Assembly: GCF_051014445.1 (NCBI RefSeq)
Contig: NC_135136.1
Coordinates: forward strand, 16,696,001 to 16,760,000
DNA: 64,000 nucleotides
DNA from: Colletes latitarsis
Lineage: Eukaryota; Arthropoda; Insecta; Hymenoptera; Colletidae
Direction: 5' to 3'
The translations under genes were made by a program, and so were the position numbers. Shown here in pieces: positions 12,501 through 26,800 of the stretch (position 1 is the stretch's first letter; every line of letters begins with the position of its first letter). The notes beneath the pieces are model-generated. The model was not told the DNA's origin. It was given only the letters and a program-made list of their open reading frames with translations, and did not search any database.

Positions 12501-15500
12501 GGTTTTTTGTGGTTTGGATCACGTAGTAATGTGGTAACACACTGAAACATTCAATTAAACCTGGTCTTGATAAATGTTTTAGAGGATAACGCATGTTGGG
12601 TCTGGGATAGGTCTGGGATTTGCCCTCATCAGGCTCATAGTTTCGCGTTTTTCACATACTTGCTGAACAGATCCTGGGTATTTTCTGTTTTGGATCACGT
12701 AGTAATGTGGTACCACACTGAAACAGTCCATTAAACCTGGTTTCGATCAATATTTTAGAGAATAACGCATGTTAGGTCATGGTTAGGTCTGGGATTTGCT
12801 CTCATCAGGCTCGTACTTTCGCATATTCCTCATGGTTCATGGCCAGATTCTGGGCTTTTTCTAGATTGGATCCTGTAGTATTGTGGTACCACACTGAAAC
12901 ATTCAATTAAACCTGGTCTTGATAAATATTTTAGAGGATAACGCATGTTAGATCTGGGTTATGTCTAGGATTTGCCCAAATCAGGCTCATAAATTCGCAT
13001 ATTTCTTATACTTCATGGCTAGATACTGGGCTTCTTCAGGATTGGATCACGTAGTAATGTGGTACCACACTGAAACAGTACATTTAACCTGGTTTCGATC
13101 AATATTTTAGAGGAGAACGCAAGTTAGGTCTGGGATAGGTCTGGGATTTGCCCTGATCAGGCTCGCACTTTCGCATATTTCTCATACTCGGTGGCCAGAT
13201 TCTGGGCTTTTTCTAGTTTGGATTCTGTAGTAATGTGGCACCACACTGAAACAGTCGATTAAACCTGGTTTCGATCAATATTTTTGAGGATAACGCATGT
13301 TAGGTCTAGGTTAGGCCCGGGATTTGCCCTCATCAGGGTCATATTTCCGCGTTCTTCACATACTTGTTGAACAGATCCTGGGTATTTTTCTGGTTTGGAT
13401 CACGTAGTAATGTGGTACCACACTGAAACAGTCGATTAAACCTGGTTTCGATCAATATTTTAAAGGACAACGGAAGTTAGGTCTCGTATAGGTCTGGGAT
13501 TTGCCCTGATCAGGCTCGCACTTTCGCATATTTCTCATACTCGGTGGCCAGATTCTGGGCTTTTTCTGGTTTGGATCCCGTAGTATTGTGGTACCACACA
13601 GAAACATTCAATTAAACCTGGTCTTGATAAATATTTTAGAGGATAACGCATGTTAGGTCTAGGTTAGGCCTGGGATTTGCCCTCATCAGACACATACTTT
13701 CGGATTCTCCACATACTTGTTGAACAGATCCTGGGTTCTTTCTGGTTTGGATCACGTAGTAATGTGGTAGCACACTGAAACAGTCCATTAAACCCGTTTT
13801 CGATCAATATTTTTGAGGATAACGCATGTTAGATCTTGGTTAGGCCTGGGATTTGCCCTCATCAGACACATACTTTCGCATTCTCCACATACTTGTTGAA
13901 CAGATCCTAGGTATTCTTCTGGTTTGGATCACGTAGTAATGTGGTACCACACTGAAACAGTCCATTAAACCCGGTTTCGATCAATATTTTAGTGCATAAC
14001 GCAAGTTAGGTCTGGGATAGGTCTGGGATTTGCCCTCATCAGGGTCATATTTTCGCGTTCTCCACATACTTGTTGAACAGATCCTGAGTATTATTCTGGT
14101 TTGGATCAGGTAGTAATGTGGCACCACACTGAAACAGTCGATTAAACCTGGTTTCGATCAATATTTTTGAGGATAACGCATGTTAGGTCTAGGTTAGGCC
14201 CGGGATTTGCCCTCATCAGGGTCACATTTCCGCGTTCTTCACATACTTGTTGAACAGATCCTGGGTATTTTTCTGGTTTGGACCACGTAGTAATGTGGTA
14301 CCACACTGAAACAGCCCATTAAACCTGGTTTCGATCAATATTTTAGAGAAATAACGCATGTTAGGTCATGGTTAGGTCTGGGATTTGCTCTCATCAGGCT
14401 CGTACTTTCGCGTTTTTCACATACTTGCTGAACAGATCCTGGGTATTTTCTGTTTTGGATCACGTAGTAATGTGGTACCACACTGAAACAGTCCATTAAA
14501 CCTGGTTTCGATCAATATTTTAGAGAATAACGCATGTTAGGTCATGGTTAGGTCTGGGATTTGCTCTCATCAGGCTCGTACTTTCGCATATTCCTCATGG
14601 TTCATGGCCAGATTCTGGGCTTTTTCTAGATTGGATCCTGTAGTATTGTGGTACCACACTGAAACATTCAATTAAACCTGGTCTTGATAAATATTTTAGA
14701 GGATAACGCATGTTAGATCTGGGTTATGTCTAGGATTTGCCCAAATCAGGCTCATAAATTCGCATATTTCTTATACTTCATGGCTAGATACTGGGCTTCT
14801 TCAGGATTGGATCACGTAGTAATGTGGTACCACACTGAAACAGTACATTTAACCTGGTTTCGATCAATATTTTAGAGGACAACGCAAGTTAGGTCTGGAA
14901 TAGGTCTGGGATTTGCCCTGATCAGGCTCGCACTTTCGCATATTTCTCATACTCGGTGGCCAGATTCTGGGCTTTTTCTAGTTTGGATTCTGTAGTAATG
15001 TGGCACCACACTGAAACAGTCGATTAAACCTGGTTTCGATCAATATTTTTGAGGATAACGCATGTTAGGTCTAGGTTAGGCCCGGGATTTGCCCTCATCA
15101 GGGTCATATTTCCGCGATCTTCACATACTTGTTGAACAGATCCTGGGTATTTTTCTGGTTTGGATCACGTAGTAATGTGGTACCACACTGAAACAGTCGA
15201 TTAAACCTGGTTTCGATCAATATTTTAAAGGACAACGGAAGTTAGGTCTCGGATAGGTCTGGGATTTGCCCTGATCAGGCTCGCACTTTCGCATATTTCT
15301 CATACTCGGTGGCCAGATTCTGGGCTTTTTCTGGTTTGGATCCCGTAGTATTGTGGTACCACACAGAAACATTCAATTAAACCTGGTCTTGATAAATATT
15401 TTAGAGGATAACGCATGTTAGGTCTAGGTTAGGCCTGGGATTTGCCCTCATCAGACACATACTTTCGGATTCTCCACATACTTGTTGAACAGATCCTGGG

Positions 15501-16030
15501 TTCTTTCTGGTTTGGATCACGTAGTAATGTGGTAGCACACTGAAACAGTCCATTAAACCCGGTTTCGATCAATATTTTTGAGGATAACGCATGTTAGATC
15601 GTGGTTAGGCCTGGGATTTGCCCTCATCAGACACATACTTTCGCATTCTCCACATACTTGTTGAACAGATCCTAGGTATTCTTCTGGTTTGGATCACGTA
15701 GTAATGTGGTACCACACTGAAACAGTCCATTAAACCCGGTTTCGATCAATATTTTAGTGCATAACGCAAGTTAGGTCTGGGATAGGTCTGGGATTTGCCC
15801 TCATCAGGGTCATATTTTCGCGTTCTCCACATACTTGTTGAACAGATCCTGAGTATTTTTCTGGTTTGGATCAGGTAGTAATGTGGCACCACACTGAAAC
15901 AGTCGATTAAACCTGGTTTCGATCAATATTTTTGAGGATAACGCATGTTAGGTCTAGGTTAGGCCCGGGATTTGCCCTCATCAGGGTCATATTTCCGCGT
16001 TCTTCACATACTTGTTGAACAGATCCTGGG
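9597..16030 (+). repeat. 15-monomer HOR block (2,646 bp) with a shortened 10-monomer copy
   Basis: About 9,597-11,765 is repeated at 12,243-14,411 (offset 2,646, fifteen monomers). Exact markers: CTGTAGTAATGTGGCACC at 10,579 and 13,225; CTTTCGGATT at 11,051 and 13,697. At 14,411/14,412 the second copy jumps back, and 14,412-16,030 repeats 12,647-14,265 (offset 1,765, ten monomers; the same markers recur at 14,990 and 15,462). Copies differ by only scattered single bases, so this block is younger than the mosaic to its left. Confidence 0.88.
14400..14425 (+). other. In-register crossover join
   Basis: The sequence follows the monomer type CTCGTACTTTCGC up to 14,411 and then continues as CGTTTTTCACATACTTGCTG, the tail of another monomer type found at about 10,001 and 12,647. 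The two parents are aligned at the same monomer position, and five monomers of the 15-monomer unit are lost. This is the expected product of unequal crossing over between HOR copies. Confidence 0.8.
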
Positions 16031-16759
16031 CTTTTTCTGGATTGGATCAGGTAGTAATGTGGTACCACACTGAAACAGTCCATTAAACCCGGTTTCGATC
16101 AATATTTTAGAGGACAACGCAAGTTAGGTCTGGGATAGGTCTGGGATTTGCCCTGATCAGGCTCGCACTTTCGCATATTTCTCATACTCGGTGGCCAGAT
16201 TCTGGGCTTTTTCTAGTTTGGATTCTGTAGTAATGTGGTGCCACACTGAGACAGTCCATTTAACCTGGTTTCTATCAATATTTTAGAGGATAACGCATGT
16301 TAGGTCTGGGGTAGGTCTGGGATTTGCTCTCATCAGGCTCGTAGTTTCGCATATTTCTTATACTTGATGGCCAGATTCTGGGCTTTTTCTAGTTTGGATT
16401 CTGTAGTAATGTGGTGCCACACTGAGACAGTCCATTTAACCTGGTTTCTATCAATATTTTAGAGGATAACACATGTTATGTCTAGGTTAGGCCTGGGATT
16501 TACTCTCATCAGGCTCGTACTTTCGCATATTTCTTATAATTCATGGCCAGATTCTGGGCTTTTTCTGGATTGGATCAGGTAGTAATGTGGTACCACACTG
16601 AGACAGTCCATTAAACCTGGTTTCGATCAATATTTTAAAGGACAACGGAAGTTAGGTCTCGGATAGGTCTGGGATTTGCCCTGATCAGGCTCGCACTTTC
16701 GCATATTTCTCATACTCGGTGGCCAGATTCTGGGCTTTTTCTGGTTTGGATCCCGTAGT

Positions 16760-19700
16760 ATTGTGGTACCACACAGAAACATTCAATTAAACCTGGTCTT
16801 GATAAATATTTTAGAGGATAACGAATGTTAGATCTGGGTTATGTCTAGGATTTGCCCAAATCAGGCTCATAAATTCGCATATTTCTCATACTTCATGGCT
16901 AGATACTGGGCTTTTTCAGGATTGGATCACGTAGTAATGTGGTACCACACTGAAACAGTAAATTAAACCTAGTTTCGATCAATATTTTAGAGGATAACGC
17001 ATGTTCTGTCTAGGTTAGGCCTGGGATTTGCCCTCATGAGACACATACTTTCGCATTTTCCACATACATGTTGAACAGATCCTGGGTATTTTTCTGGTTT
17101 GGATCAGGTAGTAATGTGGTACCACACTGAAGCAGTCGATTAAACCTGGTTTCGATCAATATATTTGAGGATAACGCATGTTAGGTCTGGGGTAGGTCTG
17201 GGATTTGCTCTCATCAGGCTCGTAGTTTCGCATATTTCTCATACTTGATGGCCAGATTCTGGGCTTTTTCTAGTTTGGATTCTGTAGTAATGTGGTGCCA
17301 CACTGAGACAGTTCATTTAACCTGGTTTCTATCAATATTTTAGAGGATAACACATGTTATGTCTAGGTTAGGCCTGGGATTTACTCTCATCAGGCTCGTA
17401 CTTTCGCATATTTCTCATAATTCATGGCCAGATTCTGGGCTTTTTCTGGATTGGATCAGGTAGTAATGTGGTACCACACTGAGACAGTCCATTAAACCTG
17501 GTTTCGATCAATATTTTAAAGGACAACGGAAGTTAGGTCTCGGATAGGTCTGGGATTTGCCCTGATCAGGCTCGCACTTTCGCATATTTCTCATACTCGG
17601 TGGCCAGATTCTGGGCTTTTTCTGGTTTGGATCCCGTAGTATTGTGGTACCACACAGAAACATTCAATTAAACCTGGTCTTGATAAATATTTTAGAGGAT
17701 AACGCATGTTAGAAATGGGTTATGTCTAGGATTTGCCCAAATCAGGCTCATAAATTCGCATATTTCTCATACTTCATGGCTAGATACTGGGCTTTTTCAG
17801 GATTGGATCACGTAGTAATGTGGTACCACACTGAAACAGTAAATTAAACCTAGTTTCGATCAATATTTTAGAGGATAACGCATGTTCTGTCTAGGTTAGG
17901 CCTGGGATTTGCCCTCATCAGACACATACTTTCGCATTTTCCACATACATGTTGAACAGATCCTGGGTATTTTTCTGGTTTGGATCAGGTAGTAATGTGG
18001 TACCACACTGAAGCAGTCGATTAAACCTGGTTTCGATCAATATATTTGAGGATAACTAATGTTAGGTCTAGGTTAGGCCCGGGATTTGCCCTCATCAGGG
18101 TCATATTTCCGCGTTCTTCACATACTTGTTGAACAGATCCTGGGCTTTTTCTGGATTGGATCAGGTAGTAATGTGGTACCACACTGAAACAGTCCATTAA
18201 ACCCGGTTTCGATCAATATTTTAGAGGACAACGCAAGTTAGGTCTGGGATAGGTCTGGGATTTGCCCTGATCAGGCTCGCACTTTCGCATATTTCTCATA
18301 CTCGGTGGCCAGATTCTGGGCTTTTTCTGGTTTGGATCCCGTAGTATTGTGCTACCACACTGAAACATTCAATTAATCCTGGCCTTAATAAATATTTTAG
18401 AGGATAACGCATGTTAGATCTGGGTTATGTCTAGGATTTGTCCAAATCAGGCTCATAAATTCGCATATTTCTCATACTTCATGGCTAGATACTGGGCTTT
18501 TTCAGGATTGGATCACGTAGTAATGTGGTAGCACACTGAAACAGTCCATTAAACCTGGTTTCGATCAATATTTTAGAGGATAACGCATGTTCTGTCTAGG
18601 TTAGGCCTGGGATTTGCCCTCATCAGACACATACTTTCGCATTTTCCACATACATGTTGAACAGATCCCGGGTATTTTTCTGGTTTGGATCACGTAGTAA
18701 TGTGGTAGCACACTGAAACAGTCCATTAAACCTGGTTTCGACCAATATATTTGAGGATAACTCATGTTAGGTCTAGGTTAGGCCCGGGATTTGCACTCAT
18801 CAGGGTCATATTTCCGCGTTCTTCACATACTTGTTGAACAGATCCTGGGCTTTTTCTGGATTGGATCAGGTAGTAATGTGGTACCACACTGAAACAGTCC
18901 ATTAAACCTGGTTTCGATCAATATTTTAGAGGATAACGCATGTTAGGTCTGGGGTAGGTCTGGGATTTGCTCTCATCAGGCTCGTACTTTCGCATATTTC
19001 TCATACTTGATGGCCAGATTCTGGGCTTTTTCTAGTTTGGATTCTGTAGTAATGTGGTGCCACACTGAGACAGTCCATTTAACCTGGTTTCTATCAATAT
19101 TTTAGAGGATAACGCATTTTAGGTCTGGGGTAGGTCTGGGATTTGCTCTCATCAGGCTCGTAGTTTCGCATATTTCTCATACTTGATGGCCAGATTCTGG
19201 GCTTTTTCTAGTTTGGATTCTGTAGTAATGTGGTGCCACACTGAGACAGTCCATTTAACCTGGTTTCTATCAATATTTTAGAGGATAACGCATGTTATGT
19301 CTAGGTTAGGCCTGGGATTTGCTCTCATCAGGCTCGTACTTTCGCATATTTCTCATAATTCATGGCCAGATTCTGGGCTTTTTCTGGATTGGATCAGTGT
19401 GGTACCACACTGAGACAGTCCATTAAACCTGGTTTCGATCAATATTTTAGAGGACAACGGAAGTTACGTCTCGGATAGGTCTGGGATTTGCCCTGATCAG
19501 GCTCGCACTTTCGCATATTTCTCATACTCGGTGGCCAGATTCTGGGCTTTTTCTGGTTTGGATCCCGTAGTATTGTGCTACCACACTGAAACATTCAATT
19601 AAACCTGGTCTTGATAAATATTTTAGAGGATAACGCATGTTAGATCTGGGTTATGTCTAGGATTTGCACAAATCAGGCTCATAAATTCGCATATTTCTCA

Positions 19701-22700
19701 TACTACATGGCTAGATACTGGGCTTCTTCAGGATTGGATCACGTAGTAATGTGGTACCACACTGAAACAGTAAATTAAACCTAGTGTCGATCAATATTTT
19801 AGAGGATAACGCATGTTCTGTCTAGGTTAGGCCTGGGATTTGCCCTCATCAGACACATACTTTCGCATTTTCCACATACATGTTGAACAGATCCTGGGTA
19901 TTTTTCTGGTTTGGATCAGGTAGTAATGTGGTACCACACTGAAGCAGTCGATTAAACCTGGTTTCGATCAATATATTTGAGGATAACGCATGTTAGGTCT
20001 GGGGTAGGTCTGGGATTTGCTCTCATCAGGCTCGTAGTTTCGCATATTTCTCATACTTGATGGCCAGATTCTGGGCTTTTTCTAGTTTGGATTCTGTAGT
20101 AATGTGGTGCCACACTGAGACAGTTCATTTAACCTGGTTTCTATCAATATTTTAGAGGATAACACATGTTATGTCTAGGTTAGGCCTGGGATTTACTCTC
20201 ATCAGGCTCGTACTTTCGCATATTTCTCATAATTCATGGCCAGATTCTGGGCTTTTTCTGGATTGGATCAGGTAGTAATGTGGTACCACACTGAGACAGT
20301 CCATTAAACCTGGTTTCGATCAATATTTTAAAGGACAACGGAAGTTAGGTCTCGGATAGGTCTGGGATTTGCCCTGATCAGGCTCGCACTTTCGCATATT
20401 TCTCATACTCGGTGGCCAGATTCTGGGCTTTTTCTGGTTTGGATCCCGTAGTATTGTGGTACCACACAGAAACATTCAATTAAACCTGGTCTTGATAAAT
20501 ATTTTAGAGGATAACGCATGTTAGATCTGGGTTATGTCTAGGATTTGCCCAAATCAGGCTCATAAATTCGAATATTTCTCATACTTCATGGCTAGATACT
20601 GGGCTTTTTCAGGATTGGATCACGTAGTAATGTGGTACCACACTGAAACAGTAAATTAAACCTAGTTTCGATCAATATTTTAGAGGATAACGCATGTTCT
20701 GTCTAGGTTAGGCCTGGGATTTGCCCTCATCAGACACATACTTTCGCATTTTCCACATACATGTTGAACAGATCCTGGGTATTTTTCTGGTTTGGATCAG
20801 GTAGTAATGTGGTACCACACTGAAGCAGTCGATTAAACCTGGTTTCGATCAATATATTTGAGGATAACTAATGTTAGGTCTAGGTTAGGCCCGGGATTTG
20901 CCCTCATCAGGGTCATATTTCCGCGTTCTTCACATACTTGTTGAACAGATCCTGGGCTTTTTCTGGATTGGATCAGGTAGTAATGTGGTACCACACTGAA
21001 ACAGTCCATTAAACCCGGTTTCGATCAATATTTTAGAGGACAACGCAAGTTAGGTCTGGGATAGGTCTGGGATTTGCCCTGATCAGGCTCGCACTTTCGC
21101 ATATTTCTCATACTCGGTGGCCAGATTCTGGGCTTTTTCTGGTTTGGATCCCGTAGTATTGTGCTACCACACTGAAACATTCAATTAATCCTGGTCTTAA
21201 TAAATATTTTAGAGGATAACGCATGTTAGATCTGGGTTATGTCTAGGATTTGTTCAAATCAGGCTCATAAATTCGCATATTTCTCATACTTCATGGCTAG
21301 ATACTGGGCTTTTTCAGGATTGGATCACGTAGTAATGTGGTAGCACACTGAAACTGTCCATTAAACCTGGTTTCGATCAATATTTTAGAGGATAACGCAT
21401 GTTCTGTCTAGGTTAGGCCTGGGATTTGCCCTCATCAGACACATACTTTCGCATTTTCCACATACATGTTGAACAGATCCCGGGTATTTTTCTGGTTTGG
21501 ATCACGTAGTAATGTGGTAGCACACTGAAACAGTCCATTAAACCTGGTTTCGACCAATATATTTGAGGATAACTCATGTTAGGTCTAGGTTAGGCCCGGG
21601 ATTTGCACTCATCAGGGTCATATTTCCGCGTTCTTCACATACTTGTTGAACAGATCCTGGGCTTTTTCTGGATTGGATCAGGTAGTAATGTGGTACCACA
21701 CTGAAACAGTCCATTAAACCTGGTTTCGATCAATATTTTAGAGGATAACGCATGTTAGGTCTGGGGTAGGTCTGGGATTTGCTCTCATCAGGCTCGTACT
21801 TTCGCATATTTCTCATACTTGATGGCCAGATTCTGGGCTTTTTCTAGTTTGGATTCTGTAGTAATGTGGTGCCACACTGAGACAGTCCATTTAACCTGGT
21901 TTCTATCAATATTTTAGAGGATAACGCATTTTAGGTCTGGGGTAGGTCTGGGATTTGCTCTCATCAGGCTCGTAGTTTCGCATATTTCTCATACTTGATG
22001 GCCAGATTCTGGGCTTTTTCTAGTTTGGATTCTGTAGTAATGTGGTGCCACACTGAGACAGTCCATTTAACCTGGTTTCTATCAATATTTTAGAGGATAA
22101 CGCATGTTATGTCTAGGTTAGGCCTGGGATTTGCTCTCATCAGGCTCGTACTTTCGCATATTTCTCATAATTCATGGCCAGATTCTGGGCTTTTTCTGGA
22201 TTGGATCAGGTAGTAATGTGGTACCACACTGAGACAGTCCATTAAACCTGGTTTCGATCAATATTTTAGAGGACAACGGAAGTTACGTCTCGGATAGGTC
22301 TGGGATTTGCCCTGATCAGGCTCGCACATTCGCATATTTCTCATACTCGGTGGCCAGATTCTGGGCTTTTTCTGGTTTGGATCCCGTAGTATTGTGCTAC
22401 CACACTGAAACATTCAATTAAACCTGGTCTTGATAAATATTTTAGAGGATAACGCATGTTAGATCTGGGTTATGTCTAGGATTTGTCCAAATCAGGCTCA
22501 TAAATTCGCATATTTCTCATACTTCATGGCTAGATACTGGGCTTTTTCAGGATTGGATCACGTAGTAATGTGGTAGCACACTGAAACAGTCCATTAAACC
22601 TGGTTTCGATCAATATTTTAGAGGATAACGCATGTTCTGTCTAGGTTAGGCCTGGGATTTGCCCTCATCAGACACATACTTTCGCATTTTCCACATACAT

Positions 22701-23810
22701 GTTGAACAGATCCTGGGTATTTTTCTGGTTTGGATCACGTAGTAATGTGGTAGCACACTGAAACAGTCCATTAAACCTGGTTTCGATCAATATATTTGAG
22801 GATAACTCATGTTAGGTCTAGGTTAGGCCCGGGATTTGCACTCATCAGGGTCATATTTCCGCGTTCTTCACATACTTGTTGAACAGATCCTGGGCTTTTT
22901 CTGGATTGGATCAGGTAGTAATGTGGTACCACACTGATACAGTCCATTAAACCTGGTTTCGATCAATATTTTAGAGGATAACGCATGTTAGGTCTGGGGT
23001 AGGTCTGGGATTTGCTCTCATCAGGCTTGTACTTTCGCATATTTCTCATACTTGATGGCCAGATTCTGGGCTTTTTCTAGTTTGGATTCTGTAGTAATGT
23101 GGTGCCACACTGAGACAGTCCATTTAACCTGGTTTCTATCAATATTTTAGAGGATAACGCATTTTAGGTCTGGGGTAGGTCTGGGATTTGCTCTCATCAG
23201 GCTCGTAGTTTCGCATATTTCTCATACTTGATGGCCAGATTCTGGGCTTTTTCTAGTTTGGATTCTGTAGTAATGTGGTGCCACACTGAGACAGTCCATT
23301 TAACCTGGTTTCTATCAATATTTTAGAGGATAACGCATGTTATGTCTAGGTTAGGCCTGGGATTTGCTCTCATCAGGCTCGTACTTTCGCATATTTCTCA
23401 TAATTCATGGCCAGATTCTGGGCTTTTTCTGGATTGGATCAGGTAGTAATGTGGTACCACACTGAGACAGTCCATTAAACCTGGTTTCGATCAATATTTT
23501 AGAGGACAACGGAAGTTACGTCTCGGATAGGTCTGGGATTTGCCCTGATCAGGCTCGCACTTTCGCATATTTCTCATACTCGGTGGCCAGATTCTGGGCT
23601 TTTTCTGGTTTGGATCCCGTAGTATTGTGCTACCACACTGAAACATTCAATTAAACCTGGTCTTGATAAATATTTTAGAGGATAACGCATGTTAGATCTG
23701 GGTTATGTCTAGGATTTGTCCAAATCAGGCTCATAAATTCGCATATTTCTCATACTTCATGGCTAGATACTGGGCTTTTTCAGGATTGGATCACGTAGTA
23801 ATGTGGTACC
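16760..23810 (+). repeat. 16-monomer HOR block (2,812 bp) with a 7-monomer partial copy
   Basis: About 16,760-19,760 matches about 19,572-22,572 at offset 2,812. Exact markers: GTTCATTTAA at 17,311 and 20,123; CGACCAATAT at 18,739 and 21,551; TTGCACTC at 18,791 and 21,603. TTGCACTC recurs at 22,836, 1,233 bp (seven monomers) after the second copy, and about 22,480-23,810 repeats about 21,247-22,577. A 7 bp loss of GTAGTAA near 19,396 in one copy makes the offset slightly shorter than sixteen average monomers. Confidence 0.87.
19387..19406 (+). repeat. Monomer with 7 bp deletion in the core
   Basis: GGATCAG runs straight into TGTGGTACC, lacking GTAGTAA, which is present at the same place in the sister copy near 22,208. 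It is private to one HOR copy, so it arose after the 2,812 bp duplication. Confidence 0.8.
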
Positions 23811-26800
23811 ACACTTAAACAGTAAATTAAACCTAGTTTCGATCAATGTTTTAGAGGATAACGCAAGTTAGGTCTGGGATAGGTCTGGCATTTGCCCTCA
23901 TCAGGGTCATATTATCGCATTTTTCACATACTTGTTGAACAGATCCCTGGCTTTTTCTGGTTTGAATCACGTAGAAATGTGGTACCAAACTGAAACATTC
24001 AATTAAACCTGGTACTGATAAATAATTTTGAGGGTAACGCATGTTAGGTCTAGGTTAGGCCCGGGATTTGCCCTCATCAGGGTCATATTTCCGCGTTCTT
24101 CACATACTTGTTGAACAGATCCTGGGTATTTTTCTGGTTTGGATCACGTAGTAATGTGGTAGCACACTGAAACAGTCGATTAAACCTGGTTTCGATCAGT
24201 ATTTTTGAGGGTAACGCATGTTAGGTCTAGGTTAGGCCTGGGATTTGCTCTCATCAGGCTCGTACTTTCGCATATTCCTCATGGTTCATGGCCAGATTCT
24301 GGGCTTTTTCTAGATTGGCTCCTGTAGTATTGTGGTACCACACTGAAACATTCAATTAAACCTGGTCTTGATAAATATTTTAGAGGATAACGCATGTTAG
24401 ATCTGGGTTATGTCTAGGATTTGCCCAAATCAGGCTCATAAATTCGCATATTTCTCATACTTCATGGCTAGATACTGGGCTTTTTCAGGATTGGATCACG
24501 TAGTAATGTGGTACCACACTGAAACAGTACATTTAACCTGGTTTCGATCAATATTTTAGAGGACAACGCAAGTTAGGTCTGGGATAGGTCTAGGATTTGC
24601 CCTAATCAGGCACATAATTTCGCATTTTCCACATACATGTTGAACAGACCCTGGGTTTTTTCTGGTTTGGATGACGTAGTATTGTGGTACCACATTGAAA
24701 CATTCAATTAAACCTGGTCTTGATAAATATTTTAGAGGATAACGCATGTTAGATCTGGGTTATGTCTAGGATTTGCCCAAATCAGGCTCATAAATTCGCA
24801 TATTTCTCATACTTCATGGCTAGATATTGGGCTTTTTCAGGATTGGATCACGTAGTAATGTGGTACCACACTGGAACAGTAAATTAAACCTAGTTTCGAT
24901 CAATATTTTAGAGGTTAACGCATGTTCTGTCTAGGTTAGGCCTGGGATTTGCCCTCATCAGACACATACTTTTGCATTTTCCACATACATGTTGAACAGA
25001 TCCTGGGTATTATTCTGGTTTGGATCAGGTAGTAATGTGGTACCACACTGAAGCAGTAGATTAAACCTGGTTTCGATCAATATATTTGAGGATAACTAAT
25101 GTTAGGTCTAGGTTAGGCCCGGGATTTGCCCTCATCAGGGTCATATTTCCGCGTTCTTCACATACTTGTTGAACAGATCCTGGGCTTTTTCTGGATTGGA
25201 TCAGGTAGTAATGTGGTACCACACTGAAACAGTCCATTAAACCCGGATTCGATCAATATTTTAGAGGACAACGCAAGTTAGGTCTGGGATAGGTCTGGGA
25301 TTTGCCCTGATCAGGCTCGCACTTTCGCATATTTCTCATACTCGGTGGCCAGATTCTGGGCTTTTTCTGGTTTGGATCCCGTAGTATTGTGGTACCACAC
25401 TGAAACATTCAATTAAACCTGGTCTTGACAAATATTTTAGAGGATAACGCATGTTAGATCTGGGTTATGTCTAGGATTTGCCCAAATCAGGCTCATAAAT
25501 TCGCATATTTCTCATACTTCATGGCTTGATACTGGGCTTTTTCAGGATTGGATCACGTAGTAATGTGGTGGCACACTGAAACAGTCCACTAAACCTGGTT
25601 TCGATCAATATTTTAGAGGATAACGCATGTTCTGTCTAGGTTAGGCCTGGGATTTCCCCTCATCAGACACATACTTTCGCATTTTCCGCATACATGTTGA
25701 ACAGATTCTGGGTTTTTTCTGGTTTGGATCACGTAGTAATGTGGTAGCACAATGAAACAGTCCATTAAGCCTGGTTTCGATCAATATATTTGGGGATAAC
25801 TCATGTTAGGTCTAGGTTAGTCCCGGGGTTTGCCCTCATCAGGGTCATATTTCCGCGTTCTTCACATACTTGTTGAACAGATCCTGCGTTTTTTCTGGTT
25901 TGGATCAGGTAGTAATGAGGTACCACACAGAAGCAGCCGATTAAACCTGGTTTCGATCAATATTTTCGAGGATAACGCAAGTTAGGTCTGGAATAGGTCT
26001 GGGATTTGCCCTCATCAGGGTCACATTTTCGCGTTCTTCACATACTTGTTGAACAGATCCTGGGTATTTTTCTGGTATGGATCACGTAGTAATGTGGTAC
26101 CACACTGCAATAGTCGATTAAACCTGGTTTCGATCAATATTTTAGAGGACAACGCAAGTTAGGTCTGGGATAGGTCTGGGATTTGCCCTGACCAGGCTCG
26201 TACTTTCGCATATTTCTCATACTTGGTTGCCAGATTCTGGGCTTTTTCTGGTTTGAATCCCGTAGTATTGTGGTACCACACTGAAACATTCAATTAAACC
26301 TGGTCTTGATAAATATTTTAGAGGATAACGCATGTTAGATCTGGGTTATGTCTAGGATTTGTCCAAATCAGGCTCATAAATTCGCATATTTCTCATACTT
26401 CATGGCTAGATACTGGTCTTTTTCAGGATTGGATCACGTAGTAATGTGGTACCACACTTAAACAGTAAATTAAACCTAGTTTCGATCAATGTTTTAGAGG
26501 ATAACGCAAGTTAGGTCTGGGATAGGTCTGGGATTTGCCCTCATCAGGCTCATATTTCCGCGTTCTTCACATACTTGTTGAACAGATCCTGGGTATTTTT
26601 CTGGTTTGGATCACGTAGTAATGTGGTACCACACTGTAGTAGTCGATTAAACCTGGTTTCGATCAATATTTTAGAGGACAACGCAAGTTAGGTCTGGGAT
26701 AGGTCTGGGATTTGCCCTCATCAGGCTCATAGTTTCGCGTTTTTCACATACTTGTTGAACAGATCCTGGGTTTTTCTGTTTTGGATCACGTTGTAATGTG

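Noticed and set aside
1142..12594. Short open frames of 60-115 codons on the minus strand in the direct array
   Set aside because: They are translations of two or three satellite monomers; copies differ by frame-breaking indels and have no recognisable family.
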